From an uncultured Saprospiraceae bacterium (GTDB taxonomy: Bacteria; Bacteroidota; Bacteroidia; Chitinophagales; Saprospiraceae): a stretch of 64,000 nt of DNA. The notes beneath the pieces are model-generated. The model ran no database searches. It was not told where the DNA came from and saw only the letters and a list, made by a program, of their open reading frames with translations. The stretch spans positions 1-64,000 of the forward strand of contig CALDGQ010000078.1 in NCBI GenBank assembly GCA_937941765.1. The letters run 5' to 3'. The position numbers and the translations under genes are program-made. Shown here one piece after another: positions 25,017 to 33,606 of this stretch. How positions within the stretch are numbered: position 1 is the stretch's first letter; each line of letters starts with the position of its first letter.

Positions 25017-25156
25017 GATCCATCCTCTAATCATTTGGATAAGCCTTCGTTGAAAAGGAAGGGTTGGGCGTGAGTGACATACTCCCCGAGTTTCACCCTT
25101 CCTTTTCAAGGCTTTTCAAGGAAGAACCTAACCCGAAAGGGATTAGAGGATGGATC
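25017..25156. repeat. 140-bp inverted-repeat element that overlaps a stop codon
   Basis: GATCCATCCTCTAATC (25017-25032) and its exact complement GATTAGAGGATGGATC (25141-25156) bound the element. Inside, AGCCTTCGTTGAAAAGGAAGGG and its near-complement around 25095-25112 form a second stem. Bases 25155-25156 are part of the stop codon of the convergent minus-strand gene. It may act as a terminator for both flanking genes. Confidence 0.65.
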
Positions 25157-26678
25157 AACCACCCATCTGTGACTTTGCCCACTTTATATACATCTTAACC
25201 TCCACTTCCAGTGCATGGATTACTTTATTTTTACTTTGGATGAATTGATTATCATGATGTTCATTTATTTTTCTTTGCATTGCATTATAAAAAACATTGT
25301 GGTCATCCTTGATTTTTTTAGATCTTGCATCTAATTTATTTTGCTCATCTTTAATTTCTTTTTCTGCAATAGTTTTTAAATTTTGCATAGTTTCTAAGGC
25401 AGCCTGGTCAAGGTTTTTGAGTTTTTCGTTACAATACAACTCATATACTTTAGAAGCTTTAATGATCAATGCTCTTTTTTCGAAACTAGTTTGCCGAATA
25501 AGATCTTGATAAATTGCATTTTCCTTTTGGTATTCATTGTTTAAATCCTCTGGAAGCGTCATCCGATTTTCGATAGCTGAATTTGGGATAATTAGATTTT
25601 TATTATTCAAGTAAATCGGTGCAATAAACATCGTGCCTCTATTGTTGTGTTCATTTAGTAAAAGGAGTTCTTCCAAAGAAATATAGTTTCGATCAACAAA
25701 TTGATCAAGTTTTTTAGTGTTATCAAACCATGAATCGAGCGGATAAGCATCCATGATTTCAGATTTGATTTGTAGATATGCTTTATCTCGTCTTAAGGAA
25801 TAAATTCCATTATCGTATTGTAAAAATGAAACTAGTTTTAAGAATTTTTCAATGAATTGTTGATCATCTTTGATCCCCTTAAGTTTTTCAAATTCCTCTT
25901 TTGCCTTTTTACAAATTGGATCTTGATCATTGTCATAAGCATTGAAAGCTGCACTTAGTCTCAATATCACAAGTTTGTCTATTGAATTTTCGAGGCGGTC
26001 TTCTAGATACATCATCACATCAGAAGCGGAGGTATTATATTTATGGATTGAAATCCTTATATCATCTAAATAGAATTCAAGAAGGTTGTTGTGAAATGAC
26101 ATTTTGCTTTCGGGAATGGCCTCAAGCGCTTTCAAGTTAGCTTTAAAATTTGCTAACAAATCTTCACTATCACTAGAAGTTCCAAAATAATATCCATTGA
26201 TATAATTTTCTTTACGCTCTATAAATGACTCAAAATGTTGTTCTCTCTGAAAGACAAAATCATCTACTCCTTTCATAAATCCTTGCTTCCAATATGCTTC
26301 CGATGTGTAATCAGGAAAACTTTTTTCAAAAAAAGAACCATCTACATTATCATAGTTAATTATTACAAAACCAATATTGTCTTTAGCACTATATCCATTC
26401 AAATACATTCCGATATTCTCTTTTTCGAACCAAATATTTTCTTGAAAATTAATACCCGAATCGGCAAAAGCATTTTTAAATGCTTGACTAATCTCTTCGA
26501 TACTCAAAGTTATGGGTTGCCCATTACCGCAACCTGGTAGTCCAAATAGTTGAACGGGTTCTTCTATTTCGAAAGGATTGTAAAGTGATTCCAATTGCTC
26601 TTGAGCAGCAATATTTAATATATTTAGCACCATAAAAATGGCAACACTAATATAATATGGGTATAATTTCTTTTTCAT
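25155..26678 (-). CDS. Secreted hypothetical protein, 507 aa
   Basis: I recognise no family. A signal peptide (MKKKLYPYYISVAIFMVLNILNIAAQ) is followed by FGLPGCGNGQPITLS. A region with WFEKENIGMYLNG comes next, then a long, mainly alpha-helical part. The last ~110 residues (KLKNLDQAALETMQNLKTIAEKE onward) look like a charged coiled coil. There is no T9SS sorting domain, lipobox or membrane helix, so a soluble periplasmic protein is likely. The last codons (AKSQMGG) and the stop lie in or beside an inverted-repeat element, so the C-terminus could have been altered by its arrival. Confidence 0.7.
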   Translation of the reverse strand: MKKKLYPYYISVAIFMVLNILNIAAQEQLESLYNPFEIEEPVQLFGLPGCGNGQPITLSIEEISQAFKNAFADSGINFQENIWFEKENIGMYLNGYSAKDNIGFVIINYDNVDGSFFEKSFPDYTSEAYWKQGFMKGVDDFVFQREQHFESFIERKENYINGYYFGTSSDSEDLLANFKANLKALEAIPESKMSFHNNLLEFYLDDIRISIHKYNTSASDVMMYLEDRLENSIDKLVILRLSAAFNAYDNDQDPICKKAKEEFEKLKGIKDDQQFIEKFLKLVSFLQYDNGIYSLRRDKAYLQIKSEIMDAYPLDSWFDNTKKLDQFVDRNYISLEELLLLNEHNNRGTMFIAPIYLNNKNLIIPNSAIENRMTLPEDLNNEYQKENAIYQDLIRQTSFEKRALIIKASKVYELYCNEKLKNLDQAALETMQNLKTIAEKEIKDEQNKLDARSKKIKDDHNVFYNAMQRKINEHHDNQFIQSKNKVIHALEVEVKMYIKWAKSQMGG

Positions 26679-27057
26679 TGTTAGTCGAATAATCCAATGT
26701 TGTTGTTATATTTCGAAAACTTAAGTTGAAAATATAATCCACAGATTCACATAAATGAAAAATAGCAGAGCGTGAATGCATGTCTTTAAAATAAGGATTA
26801 AAGAAACGGGAACTATACGTTATAAGATACAATTAAATTGTGATAAGTTGGATAAGACCAATGAATTAACAATACAAGAATTAACAATTCCAAGTTAATG
26901 AAGCTTTATTGCGTAATCTTATAGAAAATTGCTCAAACCGTCTACATCTGACAAAATTGATTTTAAAAAATTTAAAGTGCTGAATTGTTCATTATACGTC
27001 GATTTCAAAAGTTAAAAGCTTTTAGTTTGTGTGTTTTATTCAAATCAAATTTTAGTG
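26679..27057. other. Divergent intergenic region, no gene seen
   Basis: This 379-bp, AT-rich stretch separates the 507-residue protein gene from the His-rich lipoprotein gene. No convincing coding sequence, hairpin or promoter box could be picked out by eye. Confidence 0.4.
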
Positions 27058-27498
27058 ATGACAAAGCACATTTTTTATTCAATTTTATTTTTATCAATTT
27101 TACTTTTGACCTTTTCTTGTGGCGACGATGATGCAACTCCAAAACATACAGCATTCGATTATCATGCACATATTCATTCTCCATCAACAGTTGATAAACA
27201 TGTTGGAGATACGATTCATATTCACACTGATTTTTCTAGTATGACTGGTGAAACAGTTCATCATGTAAAAGTCAGAATATATAATGTTGCTGACAATACA
27301 GAAATTTATAATCAACCGAACGAAGCGCATGTTCATGAATCAGATGGTATGCATGATTTTCATGATGATTTTATTTTATCTGCTACGAATGGTGTGGAAG
27401 CGCATACTGATTGGATTTTGGAAGCCAAAGTTTGGGGACATGAAGTTGAGGAGGGTGAAGTGGTTGAGACGATTCAATTTCATGTTCATCCTGAATAG
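27058..27498 (+). CDS. Histidine-rich lipoprotein
   Basis: MTKHIFYSILFLSILLLTFSC is a lipoprotein signal peptide with Cys21 lipidated, followed by GDDD. The 126-residue mature part contains 17 histidines, many in alternating HxH pairs (YHAHIHS, TIHIHTD, HVHESD, FHVHPE), which would suit binding Zn, Cu or Ni on beta strands. The overall pattern resembles DUF4625-type lipoproteins, but I am not certain. The ATG at 27058 was chosen over an upstream start because it gives a proper signal peptide. No metal transporter gene is adjacent. A strong terminator follows. Confidence 0.75.
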   Translation: MTKHIFYSILFLSILLLTFSCGDDDATPKHTAFDYHAHIHSPSTVDKHVGDTIHIHTDFSSMTGETVHHVKVRIYNVADNTEIYNQPNEAHVHESDGMHDFHDDFILSATNGVEAHTDWILEAKVWGHEVEEGEVVETIQFHVHPE

Positions 27499-27525
27499 AT
27501 TTCTGAGAGAATTACATTTATATAT

Positions 27526-27569
27526 AACGGGCATCTTCATAATAATTATGAAGTTGCTCGTTTTTTTTT
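27526..27569 (+). terminator. Terminator of the His-rich lipoprotein gene
   Basis: AACGGGCATCTTCAT (27526-27540) pairs with ATGAAGTTGCTCGTT (27548-27562) with two mismatches or G-U pairs, and nine T follow. It is one of the clearest intrinsic terminators in the window. Confidence 0.88.
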
Positions 27570-27674
27570 GAAGAATTGGAGTGATTACCTTATAGTTTTA
27601 GTATGTTTAATTTTTAACATTGAACAATCATCTTGTCTATTAATTTTTTGATTAAGTTAAAATCAAAACTTAAA

Positions 27675-28310
27675 ATGAAACTAGTCCTAATCTCCGACAC
27701 TCACAACAAACATCATCAACTAGATTTACCACCTGGTGATATACTCATTCATGCTGGAGATGTAAGTTCGAGAGGTTCTGAAAGAGAAGTGTTAGATTTT
27801 ATCAATTGGTTTTCAAAATTGGACTATAAATATAAAATTTTCATAGCTGGAAATCACGATTGGTTATTTGAAAAAGCACCCTCCCTTGCAAAGGAATTGA
27901 TTCCCAATAATACGATTTATCTAAATGATGCTGGAGTAGAAGTTGAAGGAATAAAAATCTGGGGTTCTCCCGTTTCACCTTGGTTCTTCGATTGGGCGTT
28001 TAATCGACAAAGAGGAGCGGAGATTCAAAAACATTGGGATAGGATTCCAAAAGATACCGATATTTTAATTACACATGGTCCTGCATATGGCATGTTAGAT
28101 AAAACTTCAACAGGAGCATTAGTTGGTTGTCAAGATTTATTAGAGACCATCCAAAAATTAAAAATCAAGTTACATATTTGTGGTCATATTCATGAAGCAT
28201 ATGGAATTGAGAAAGATGAAGAAACAACTTATATCAATGCCTCTGTCGTAAATTTAGGATATGATGTTGTCAATCGACCTGTTGTTTTTGAATGGGAATC
28301 AAAGGTGTAG
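27675..28310 (+). CDS. Calcineurin-like metallophosphoesterase
   Basis: The five metal-site blocks of the superfamily are all present: SDTHNKHH (residues 7-14), HAGDVSSRG, AGNHDWLF, ITHGPAYG and CGHIHEAYG. This branch (UPF0046/Mpped-like, ~200 residues) comprises cytoplasmic phosphodiesterases of uncertain natural substrate. The ATG at 27675 opens directly with MKLVLISDTH, the usual family start; an in-frame start at 27633 adds a Lys-rich stretch and is unlikely. It has no obvious operon partner. Confidence 0.9.
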   Translation: MKLVLISDTHNKHHQLDLPPGDILIHAGDVSSRGSEREVLDFINWFSKLDYKYKIFIAGNHDWLFEKAPSLAKELIPNNTIYLNDAGVEVEGIKIWGSPVSPWFFDWAFNRQRGAEIQKHWDRIPKDTDILITHGPAYGMLDKTSTGALVGCQDLLETIQKLKIKLHICGHIHEAYGIEKDEETTYINASVVNLGYDVVNRPVVFEWESKV

Positions 28311-28436
28311 CGGAAAGAATTTTAGCATTTGAATTTATTTGAAGATTCATATTTAACAAATCCATGAAAGGTTCGTATACTTATGTTGAATAAAAATAGA
28401 GAAGACTCAAATTAGAAAGTACCAAACAAAAGGAAC

Positions 28437-29807
28437 ATGCTTTACAAGCCATTGAAATTTATTTTCAGTACCGCTTTACATATTTTTTTCAAAGAATATA
28501 AAGTCATCAATAAGACAGAGATCCCGACTACGGGTCCACTGATATTGGTATCTAATCATCCAAGTTCATTCATGGATCCGATTATCTTGGCGAGCTTAGT
28601 CGAACAAGAAGTACACTTCATAGCAAAAGGGACGTTGTTTAATTCAGTGATGAAAGATTGGATCATGCGTAATATCATGAAGGCGATTCCGATTTACAGA
28701 AAAGTAGATAATCCGGGAATGAAATTGGACAATGATGGCGTATTTGAGCAGTGTTATAAATTTCTAGAAGAAAAAGGGACATTGATTATATTTCCAGAAG
28801 GTACTAGTATTATTGATCGGAAATTACAAGATATTAAAACAGGAACTGCACGTATCGCATTGGGAGCTGAGGCTCGGAATGATTTTGAATTAGGTGTCAA
28901 GATATTATCAGTTGGGATTAATTATAGTGATGCGCCGAGTTTTCAATCAGATGTTTGGATCAATGTGGAAGAATTAATTCATGTCAAGGAATATCGGGCT
29001 CAACATCATGAAGACGATAGAAATGCGGTTCGAGAGTTGACGGACAAGATTCAGAGTAATTTAGAGAAAAACTTAATCATCACTGCTGATGAACAAGAAG
29101 ACCAGTTTATTAAAAATGTAGAAGCTATTTACAAAAATGAGTTGATGTCTGAGTTGAAATTAGATCCTCAATTACATTCATTTAATATAACTAAAGGAAT
29201 CGAAGAAGCGATCGATCATTTTGAAGAATTGGATAAAAGTTGGTTAGATAATTTAAAAGAAAAAGTAGCGGATTATACAAGACGTTTGGAGAATTACAAC
29301 TTAAAGGATGAATTTTTAATTGGCAAAAACAACAAGGTTAATAGTAATGTGTTTGCGGATACTATTTTTCGAATGCTTTATATCATTCTGGGCTTTCCTT
29401 TTTTTATTTATGGATTGATTACCAATTATATCCCATATTTTTTACCCAACAAAATTGCTACTGCATTAACTAATTTTGTAGAGTATGATGGACCAATTAA
29501 AATGACTGCGGGGATTTTTACATTTGCATCCTATTATGCTTTGATCATTTATTTTTTTGAGAAATTTATCTCGCAAGGTAACTGGTGGTGGACCAATTTA
29601 TTCACGATAAGTTTACCAATTGCTGGTTTCTTTGCTTTACATTATGCACAACGATTCAAGAATTTCAAAACACATACTAAGCTCTTATCTCTTTTTTATA
29701 AAGAACCTGAAGTTGTCGGAGAATTACTGTTAGAACGGAAAGCAATAATAAAAGATTTTGATTGGGCAAAGGAAGCGTGGTTGAAAATGGGTGAGAAGCG
29801 TTTTTGA
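28437..29807 (+). CDS. 1-acyl-glycerol-3-phosphate acyltransferase-like (PlsC domain) membrane protein
   Basis: The N-terminal half is a PlsC domain. The catalytic motif is NHPSSFMDP (H41 to D47, the Hx5D variant of this subfamily), the acceptor-binding motif is FPEGTS near residue 120, and KAIPIYRK lies between them. The C-terminal half adds a charged helical segment (residues ~225-300) and about three to four membrane helices (FPFFIYGLITNYIPYFL, then two more). The enzyme would acylate lysophospholipids or a related acceptor at the inner membrane. At 456 residues it is nearly twice the size of a minimal PlsC. An acyltransferase-3 gene follows 47 bp later, so the two may share a transcript. 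Confidence 0.9.
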   Translation: MLYKPLKFIFSTALHIFFKEYKVINKTEIPTTGPLILVSNHPSSFMDPIILASLVEQEVHFIAKGTLFNSVMKDWIMRNIMKAIPIYRKVDNPGMKLDNDGVFEQCYKFLEEKGTLIIFPEGTSIIDRKLQDIKTGTARIALGAEARNDFELGVKILSVGINYSDAPSFQSDVWINVEELIHVKEYRAQHHEDDRNAVRELTDKIQSNLEKNLIITADEQEDQFIKNVEAIYKNELMSELKLDPQLHSFNITKGIEEAIDHFEELDKSWLDNLKEKVADYTRRLENYNLKDEFLIGKNNKVNSNVFADTIFRMLYIILGFPFFIYGLITNYIPYFLPNKIATALTNFVEYDGPIKMTAGIFTFASYYALIIYFFEKFISQGNWWWTNLFTISLPIAGFFALHYAQRFKNFKTHTKLLSLFYKEPEVVGELLLERKAIIKDFDWAKEAWLKMGEKRF

Positions 29808-29854
29808 TTCCTTATCATTTTAGCAATTTATATAACAAAACATAGCCAAATAAC

Positions 29855-30991
29855 TTGAGTGCGCATTTAGAAAAAATACATTTTCACTCTATAGACGCGC
29901 TAAGGTTTTTTGCGTTTTTCAAGGTCTATTTTTTTCATGTTCCGATCCAAGGAAATTTTCCGATACTCTCATTTCTAAAAAGTGGAGGAGGTATCGGTGT
30001 CTCATTTTTCTTTGTGTTAAGTGGATTCTTGATTACTTACCTGTTGATGTGGGAAAAATTAAAAACTGGGCACATCAATGTTAAACACTTCTTGATTCGA
30101 AGAAGTTTACGGATTTGGCCGCTGTTTTTTTTAGTATTAACAATCGTGTATTTCTTGCCATTCGAATTCAAGCAAAATATCGGGATGCATATGATTGGTG
30201 ATGGGTATGATTTGGATTGGCGCTTTTCATTTACTTTTTTGGAGAATTACAAAATGTTGTTGGAAGATCATTTTCCTAAAACAACACCATTGTCTGTATT
30301 TTGGTCACTGTGTATTGAAGAACATTTTTATCTTTTTTGGTTGGTGAGTCTATTTTTTATACCTGTAAAATATATTGTTAGATTTTTTGTGGTTTGTATA
30401 TTTATCGCTTGGGGAGCGAGATTTTTGGAACCTGCTATTTTCGGAAATCACTCAATTACTTCAGCTGATCTGTTTACAAATTTGGATTACTTTACAATTG
30501 GTGGGCTTTTGGGATATTTTGTGGCTAAAGATTATAAAGCAGTTGCCAGTTTTATAGAACGCATTCCATCTATAGTTCGACTTCTAATTATAACCCTAAT
30601 TGTACTTATCATTATTTTCCAAAAAGAAGTGCTGCCTAGTGAATCCAACACCTATTTGTTCTTATTCAAAGAGACGATTACTGCGATTTGTTTCACCGTA
30701 TTGATTGCCATGTTTATACCACAAAAATCTTCCATAAAAATCAAAAGCAAACTGTTATCTTATCTTGGAACGATTAGTTATGGATTGTATGTTTATCATA
30801 TTATTTTTATTCATGTAGTTTTTCATTATTTCATTCACAATGGAATTAAGATGGACAATTGGTGGACTATTTTCTTATTTATTGCGGTAACATTAGGAGG
30901 AAGTATAGCGGTAAGTATGATTTCATTTCACTATTTTGAAAAACCTTTTTTACGTCTTCGAGATAAATGGACCAAGCGTAATTTAACTTAA
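29855..30991 (+). CDS. Acyltransferase family 3 (OafA/YrhL type) membrane protein
   Basis: This is a polytopic inner-membrane protein with about ten helices. It keeps the family landmarks: IDALRFFAFF with FFHVP in the first helix, the RRSLRIWPLFF arginines, FWSLCIEEHFYLFW, and the closing SYGLYVYHI and FHYFEKPFLRLRDKW. Such enzymes O-acetylate or acylate surface sugars, peptidoglycan or lipid. The best start is a TTG at 29855 that gives MSAHLEKIHFHSIDALR, because no ATG lies upstream of the first conserved helix. Its last 9 bp overlap the convergent DUF1361 gene. Confidence 0.9.
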   Translation: MSAHLEKIHFHSIDALRFFAFFKVYFFHVPIQGNFPILSFLKSGGGIGVSFFFVLSGFLITYLLMWEKLKTGHINVKHFLIRRSLRIWPLFFLVLTIVYFLPFEFKQNIGMHMIGDGYDLDWRFSFTFLENYKMLLEDHFPKTTPLSVFWSLCIEEHFYLFWLVSLFFIPVKYIVRFFVVCIFIAWGARFLEPAIFGNHSITSADLFTNLDYFTIGGLLGYFVAKDYKAVASFIERIPSIVRLLIITLIVLIIIFQKEVLPSESNTYLFLFKETITAICFTVLIAMFIPQKSSIKIKSKLLSYLGTISYGLYVYHIIFIHVVFHYFIHNGIKMDNWWTIFLFIAVTLGGSIAVSMISFHYFEKPFLRLRDKWTKRNLT

Positions 30992-31702
30992 ATCTTTTCC
31001 TCTTAGTACAAAAACAGTTAAGTATCCAATACACATAAAAGTACTCATGACCAGGGCAATCCCAAGTGTTTCTGCAAATTCGAATGGATGAAACAATGTG
31101 TAGCCGACTTGCATTACCATCGCAAAAGGATCTGTAATGATGTCCCAACTATTCCAACGCTGAAATCTGCCCATGTATATTCCCAGACCTGCGAGTTGAA
31201 TAAAAAGAAATACTAACAGATTGGCTCCGATCTTTGGAAGCTGGTTTCTAAGAAAATCATGAATTTCAAGAAGGGATAAAAAGCCTAATAAAATTCCAGT
31301 CCAAGCAAAGGATACAAACATCATGATTTCAAACCAATATGGGATAATCGCTCTTCTTTTCAAGTGTAATAAATCGGTAATTAGATAATGTGCATTTGGG
31401 AAAAAAAGCAACCATGTCAATATCAACAATGTTACCAACAATGTTGATTTTGTATACTTAAAAACTTTTGGTGTAACAATAGCAATACAATATGGAATCC
31501 AGGCTAAAAATAAATTCCAAACTAAAAAAATGAAAGTCGGTTCTTCACCTTTCCACCATAGTTCTCGATTGGTGATGACTTCAACATACTCAAAATCAAT
31601 GAGTTGTAATCGGATATTCAACAATACACAACAAAACAAGGAACTTAATCCCATCAAAAGAAAGAGCTGAAATTTTCTGCTCGAATTCAAAAAGTAATTC
31701 AT
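30983..31702 (-). CDS. DUF1361 membrane protein
   Basis: The protein has about six membrane helices and matches the DUF1361 signatures FLVWNLFLAWIPYCIA, LLFFPNAHYLITDLLHL, FAWTGILLGFLSL and GRFQRWNSWDIITDP. The family has no established function. At 239 residues the length is normal. Its start lies only 9 bp after the end of the diiron-protein gene, so it is probably the last gene of the coq4-diiron operon and may provide the membrane part of that system. The stop overlaps the convergent acyltransferase gene by 9 bp. Confidence 0.88.
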   Translation of the reverse strand: MNYFLNSSRKFQLFLLMGLSSLFCCVLLNIRLQLIDFEYVEVITNRELWWKGEEPTFIFLVWNLFLAWIPYCIAIVTPKVFKYTKSTLLVTLLILTWLLFFPNAHYLITDLLHLKRRAIIPYWFEIMMFVSFAWTGILLGFLSLLEIHDFLRNQLPKIGANLLVFLFIQLAGLGIYMGRFQRWNSWDIITDPFAMVMQVGYTLFHPFEFAETLGIALVMSTFMCIGYLTVFVLRGKDLS

Positions 31703-31711
31703 GGTATTAAA

Positions 31712-32524
31712 TTAAATTGGCGAATAATAAGTTTTATTGGAATAAAGTCTTCCGATTGTTTTTTTAAATTTCAGTTTCATCTTCTTGCGATAACTTGCAA
31801 TTGTATTTCCGCCAGCAATAAATACTTTTCGATGTCCGAACCAAACGGTCATAATAGTAACATGAAAAAAAATCGTGTAAAAGAAATAAGTGAGATGTTT
31901 CATAAACGCACTTTTCCGATTAAAAAGTATTTGCAATCTTTCATGTTGAAAAGTGATATGACTTGCTTCGTCAATTAAAATATCGGTACAAATTTCTTTG
32001 AGTAGTGGACAATGGGTTGCATCTTTCAGTGATTGATAGAATATCTGTGCCGTACTTTCAACTACAATAACCGACATCGTCCACAACTCCATACTCGTAT
32101 TGAAATAACGTACTTTCCTAAAAAGGGAATCACCCCAATCTTTTTTTATTCTAGGTTGGCCGATCATATCTAGATAGGTACCGAGATTGTTGCCATGTTT
32201 TTGTTCCTCTTTGATAAATAATTTTACGACGTCAACATATTGTGAGTCATTTATCTTGTTAGCATATATTTGGCTTGCGCGCAATAAATTTTTCCCTTCA
32301 GATGTTTCACCTAATTGCCAAGCTTGCAATGATTTCAAAATAGTTGCCTGCTCTTTTAATGTGATTTTTGGTACTTGCAGCCAATTCACTCGTTGTATTT
32401 TAATATTCTCTTTGAAGTGATGAAACCAATAAGCACTAGAGTGAATCTCATTTTTTGGCTTAAAATTAAATGAAACTTTATCTTTAAAAATTGAATGATT
32501 CATATTGAATATATTTTGTTGCAT
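31712..32524 (-). CDS. Ferritin-like diiron protein (putative oxygenase)
   Basis: The sequence contains a full set of four-helix-bundle diiron ligands: a glutamate in LGETSEG (E73 or E76), E107-xx-H110 in IKEEQKHG, E156 in VVESTAQ, and E186-xx-H189 in IDEASHITF. This ligand pattern is that of Coq7/ferritin-like oxygenases and hydroxylases. The third histidine of AurF-type N-oxygenases is absent. A C-terminal segment (about residues 210-232, YFFYTIFFHVTIMTVWF) is hydrophobic and may attach it to the membrane. The ATG shares its A with the coq4 stop codon (TAATG), so translation is coupled. A Coq4 partner plus a diiron enzyme suggests hydroxylation of a quinone-like or lipid substrate; that is inference. 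Confidence 0.78.
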   Translation of the reverse strand: MQQNIFNMNHSIFKDKVSFNFKPKNEIHSSAYWFHHFKENIKIQRVNWLQVPKITLKEQATILKSLQAWQLGETSEGKNLLRASQIYANKINDSQYVDVVKLFIKEEQKHGNNLGTYLDMIGQPRIKKDWGDSLFRKVRYFNTSMELWTMSVIVVESTAQIFYQSLKDATHCPLLKEICTDILIDEASHITFQHERLQILFNRKSAFMKHLTYFFYTIFFHVTIMTVWFGHRKVFIAGGNTIASYRKKMKLKFKKTIGRLYSNKTYYSPI

Positions 32525-33030
32525 TAAAAAATAATAGGGCCATTAGGACAAGCTTGCTTATGAATTTGTCGTTGCAAAATCTCAACAGGTTCGCCAAGTA
32601 GGTATTGAAAATCCCAATTAGAAATATTATGACATCGTTTTCCTTTCTTAAATTCTTGAATATATTCTTTGTAAAATTCGGGTACCAACAATACACCTGC
32701 AATAGCAGCTACAAATGCATAAACCGATTTCTTTTTATTCCCGATCAGGAAGAACTGCATTTTCACTTCATCTTCAACTGTTGTTTTATATCCCATCAAC
32801 ACATGCATCACATCATGCTCTTCCATTTTAGGAATCAGGTCAAATTTATTTTTGGTCAGAAATTCACCTAATTTAAACCCTAAACTATTAGGTGGCATCC
32901 GCAATAAATCAATTCGACTATAAACCCAACCTCTAGTGTGTCTTTTAAAAACAGCAGCATAAACTGGTTTTGTCCAATCCACAAAAGAGATTAGGATTTG
33001 AGCGCGTATTTTATAAAATGTGTTAAACAT
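32524..33030 (-). CDS. Coq4-like protein, copy 2
   Basis: The COQ4 motif HDxxHx11E is exact: H72, D73, H76 and E88 (numbered from MFNTFYKIRA at 33030). RHTRGWVYSRIDLLRMPPNSLGFKLGEFL and the later LLGEPVEILQ also fit the family. It is shorter (168 residues) than copy 1 at 3731. An upstream in-frame start at 33108 would overlap the regulator gene; the ATG at 33030, 6 bp past the 33036-33057 palindrome region, is preferred. It is coupled to the diiron gene by a TAATG overlap. The window gives no sign of a ubiquinone pathway, so the substrate may be a different prenyl or aromatic compound. Confidence 0.82.
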   Translation of the reverse strand: MFNTFYKIRAQILISFVDWTKPVYAAVFKRHTRGWVYSRIDLLRMPPNSLGFKLGEFLTKNKFDLIPKMEEHDVMHVLMGYKTTVEDEVKMQFFLIGNKKKSVYAFVAAIAGVLLVPEFYKEYIQEFKKGKRCHNISNWDFQYLLGEPVEILQRQIHKQACPNGPIIF

Positions 33031-33040
33031 ATTTAAAAGT

Positions 33041-33057
33041 ACTTTGAAATTCAAAGT
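33041..33057. promoter_or_regulatory. Palindromic operator upstream of coq4 copy 2
   Basis: ACTTTGAAATTCAAAGT is a perfect odd-length palindrome 11 bp before the coq4 ATG. With the adjoining AAAAGT it matches the site at 34261-34283 at 22 of 23 positions. On the minus strand its edge forms TCACTTTG, one mismatch from the TAnnTTTG -7 box, so bound protein would block the promoter. The nearby winged-helix protein is the obvious candidate. Confidence 0.65.
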
Positions 33058-33073
33058 GAATAGATAAAAAAAT

Positions 33074-33373
33074 TTATTTTCGTTTCTGCAATAATTTTTC
33101 AAGCGCATCTAAATGTTCTTCAAAAGCTTTACGGCCAGATGCGGTACACGCGTAAGTAGTCATTGGTTTTCTACCAACAAATTGTTTTTTCAATTTAATG
33201 TATTTTTTTTCTTCCAATCCTTTCAAGTGACTTGCTAAATTCCCATCTGTCAATCCCAACAATTCTTTCAAACGTTTGAACTCTACCCAGTCATCGACCA
33301 GTAGGAGTGACATGATGCCCAACCGGGTTCGGTTGTCAAAAGTCTTGTTAAGATTTGTTATTATTTCTTTCAT
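33074..33373 (-). CDS. Winged-helix transcriptional regulator
   Basis: This 99-residue MarR/ArsR-type winged-helix protein has the pattern NRTRLGIMSLLLVDDWVEF, the recognition helix in LTDGNLASHLKGLEEKKYI, and the wing VGRKPMTTYACTASGRKAF. It has no ligand domain, as in the small regulators that control membrane-protein operons in Bacteroidota. Unusually for this phylum, AAGGAGAG stands about 13 bp before the ATG and looks like a Shine-Dalgarno site. Palindromes just before the genes on either side (33041-33057 and 34267-34283) are its probable targets. It ends 43 bp before coq4. Confidence 0.9.
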   Translation of the reverse strand: MKEIITNLNKTFDNRTRLGIMSLLLVDDWVEFKRLKELLGLTDGNLASHLKGLEEKKYIKLKKQFVGRKPMTTYACTASGRKAFEEHLDALEKLLQKRK

Positions 33374-33606
33374 TTATTATTCTCTCCTTATTAGAACGGT
33401 TACGCCATTCTTTCGCAAATATACCGTCGCGTTGCGACAACGTGTTTTGCTTCTGCGATTTATTTACGTATTTTTTTTCACGTTTTCCTTCTGCGATTTT
33501 CTGCGACTTCTGCGTGAGGCCTGCTACGAAACAAGCTCCTTTGTGTTCTATTTTTCTAATGTGATCTATGTGTTAAAACCAAGCCCTCAATCTCTGTGTT
33601 AAAAAA

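Noticed and set aside
3731..33030. Evidence for ubiquinone synthesis from two Coq4-like genes
   Set aside because: No other ubi/coq gene is visible, and the phylum uses menaquinone. The family match does not prove the pathway.
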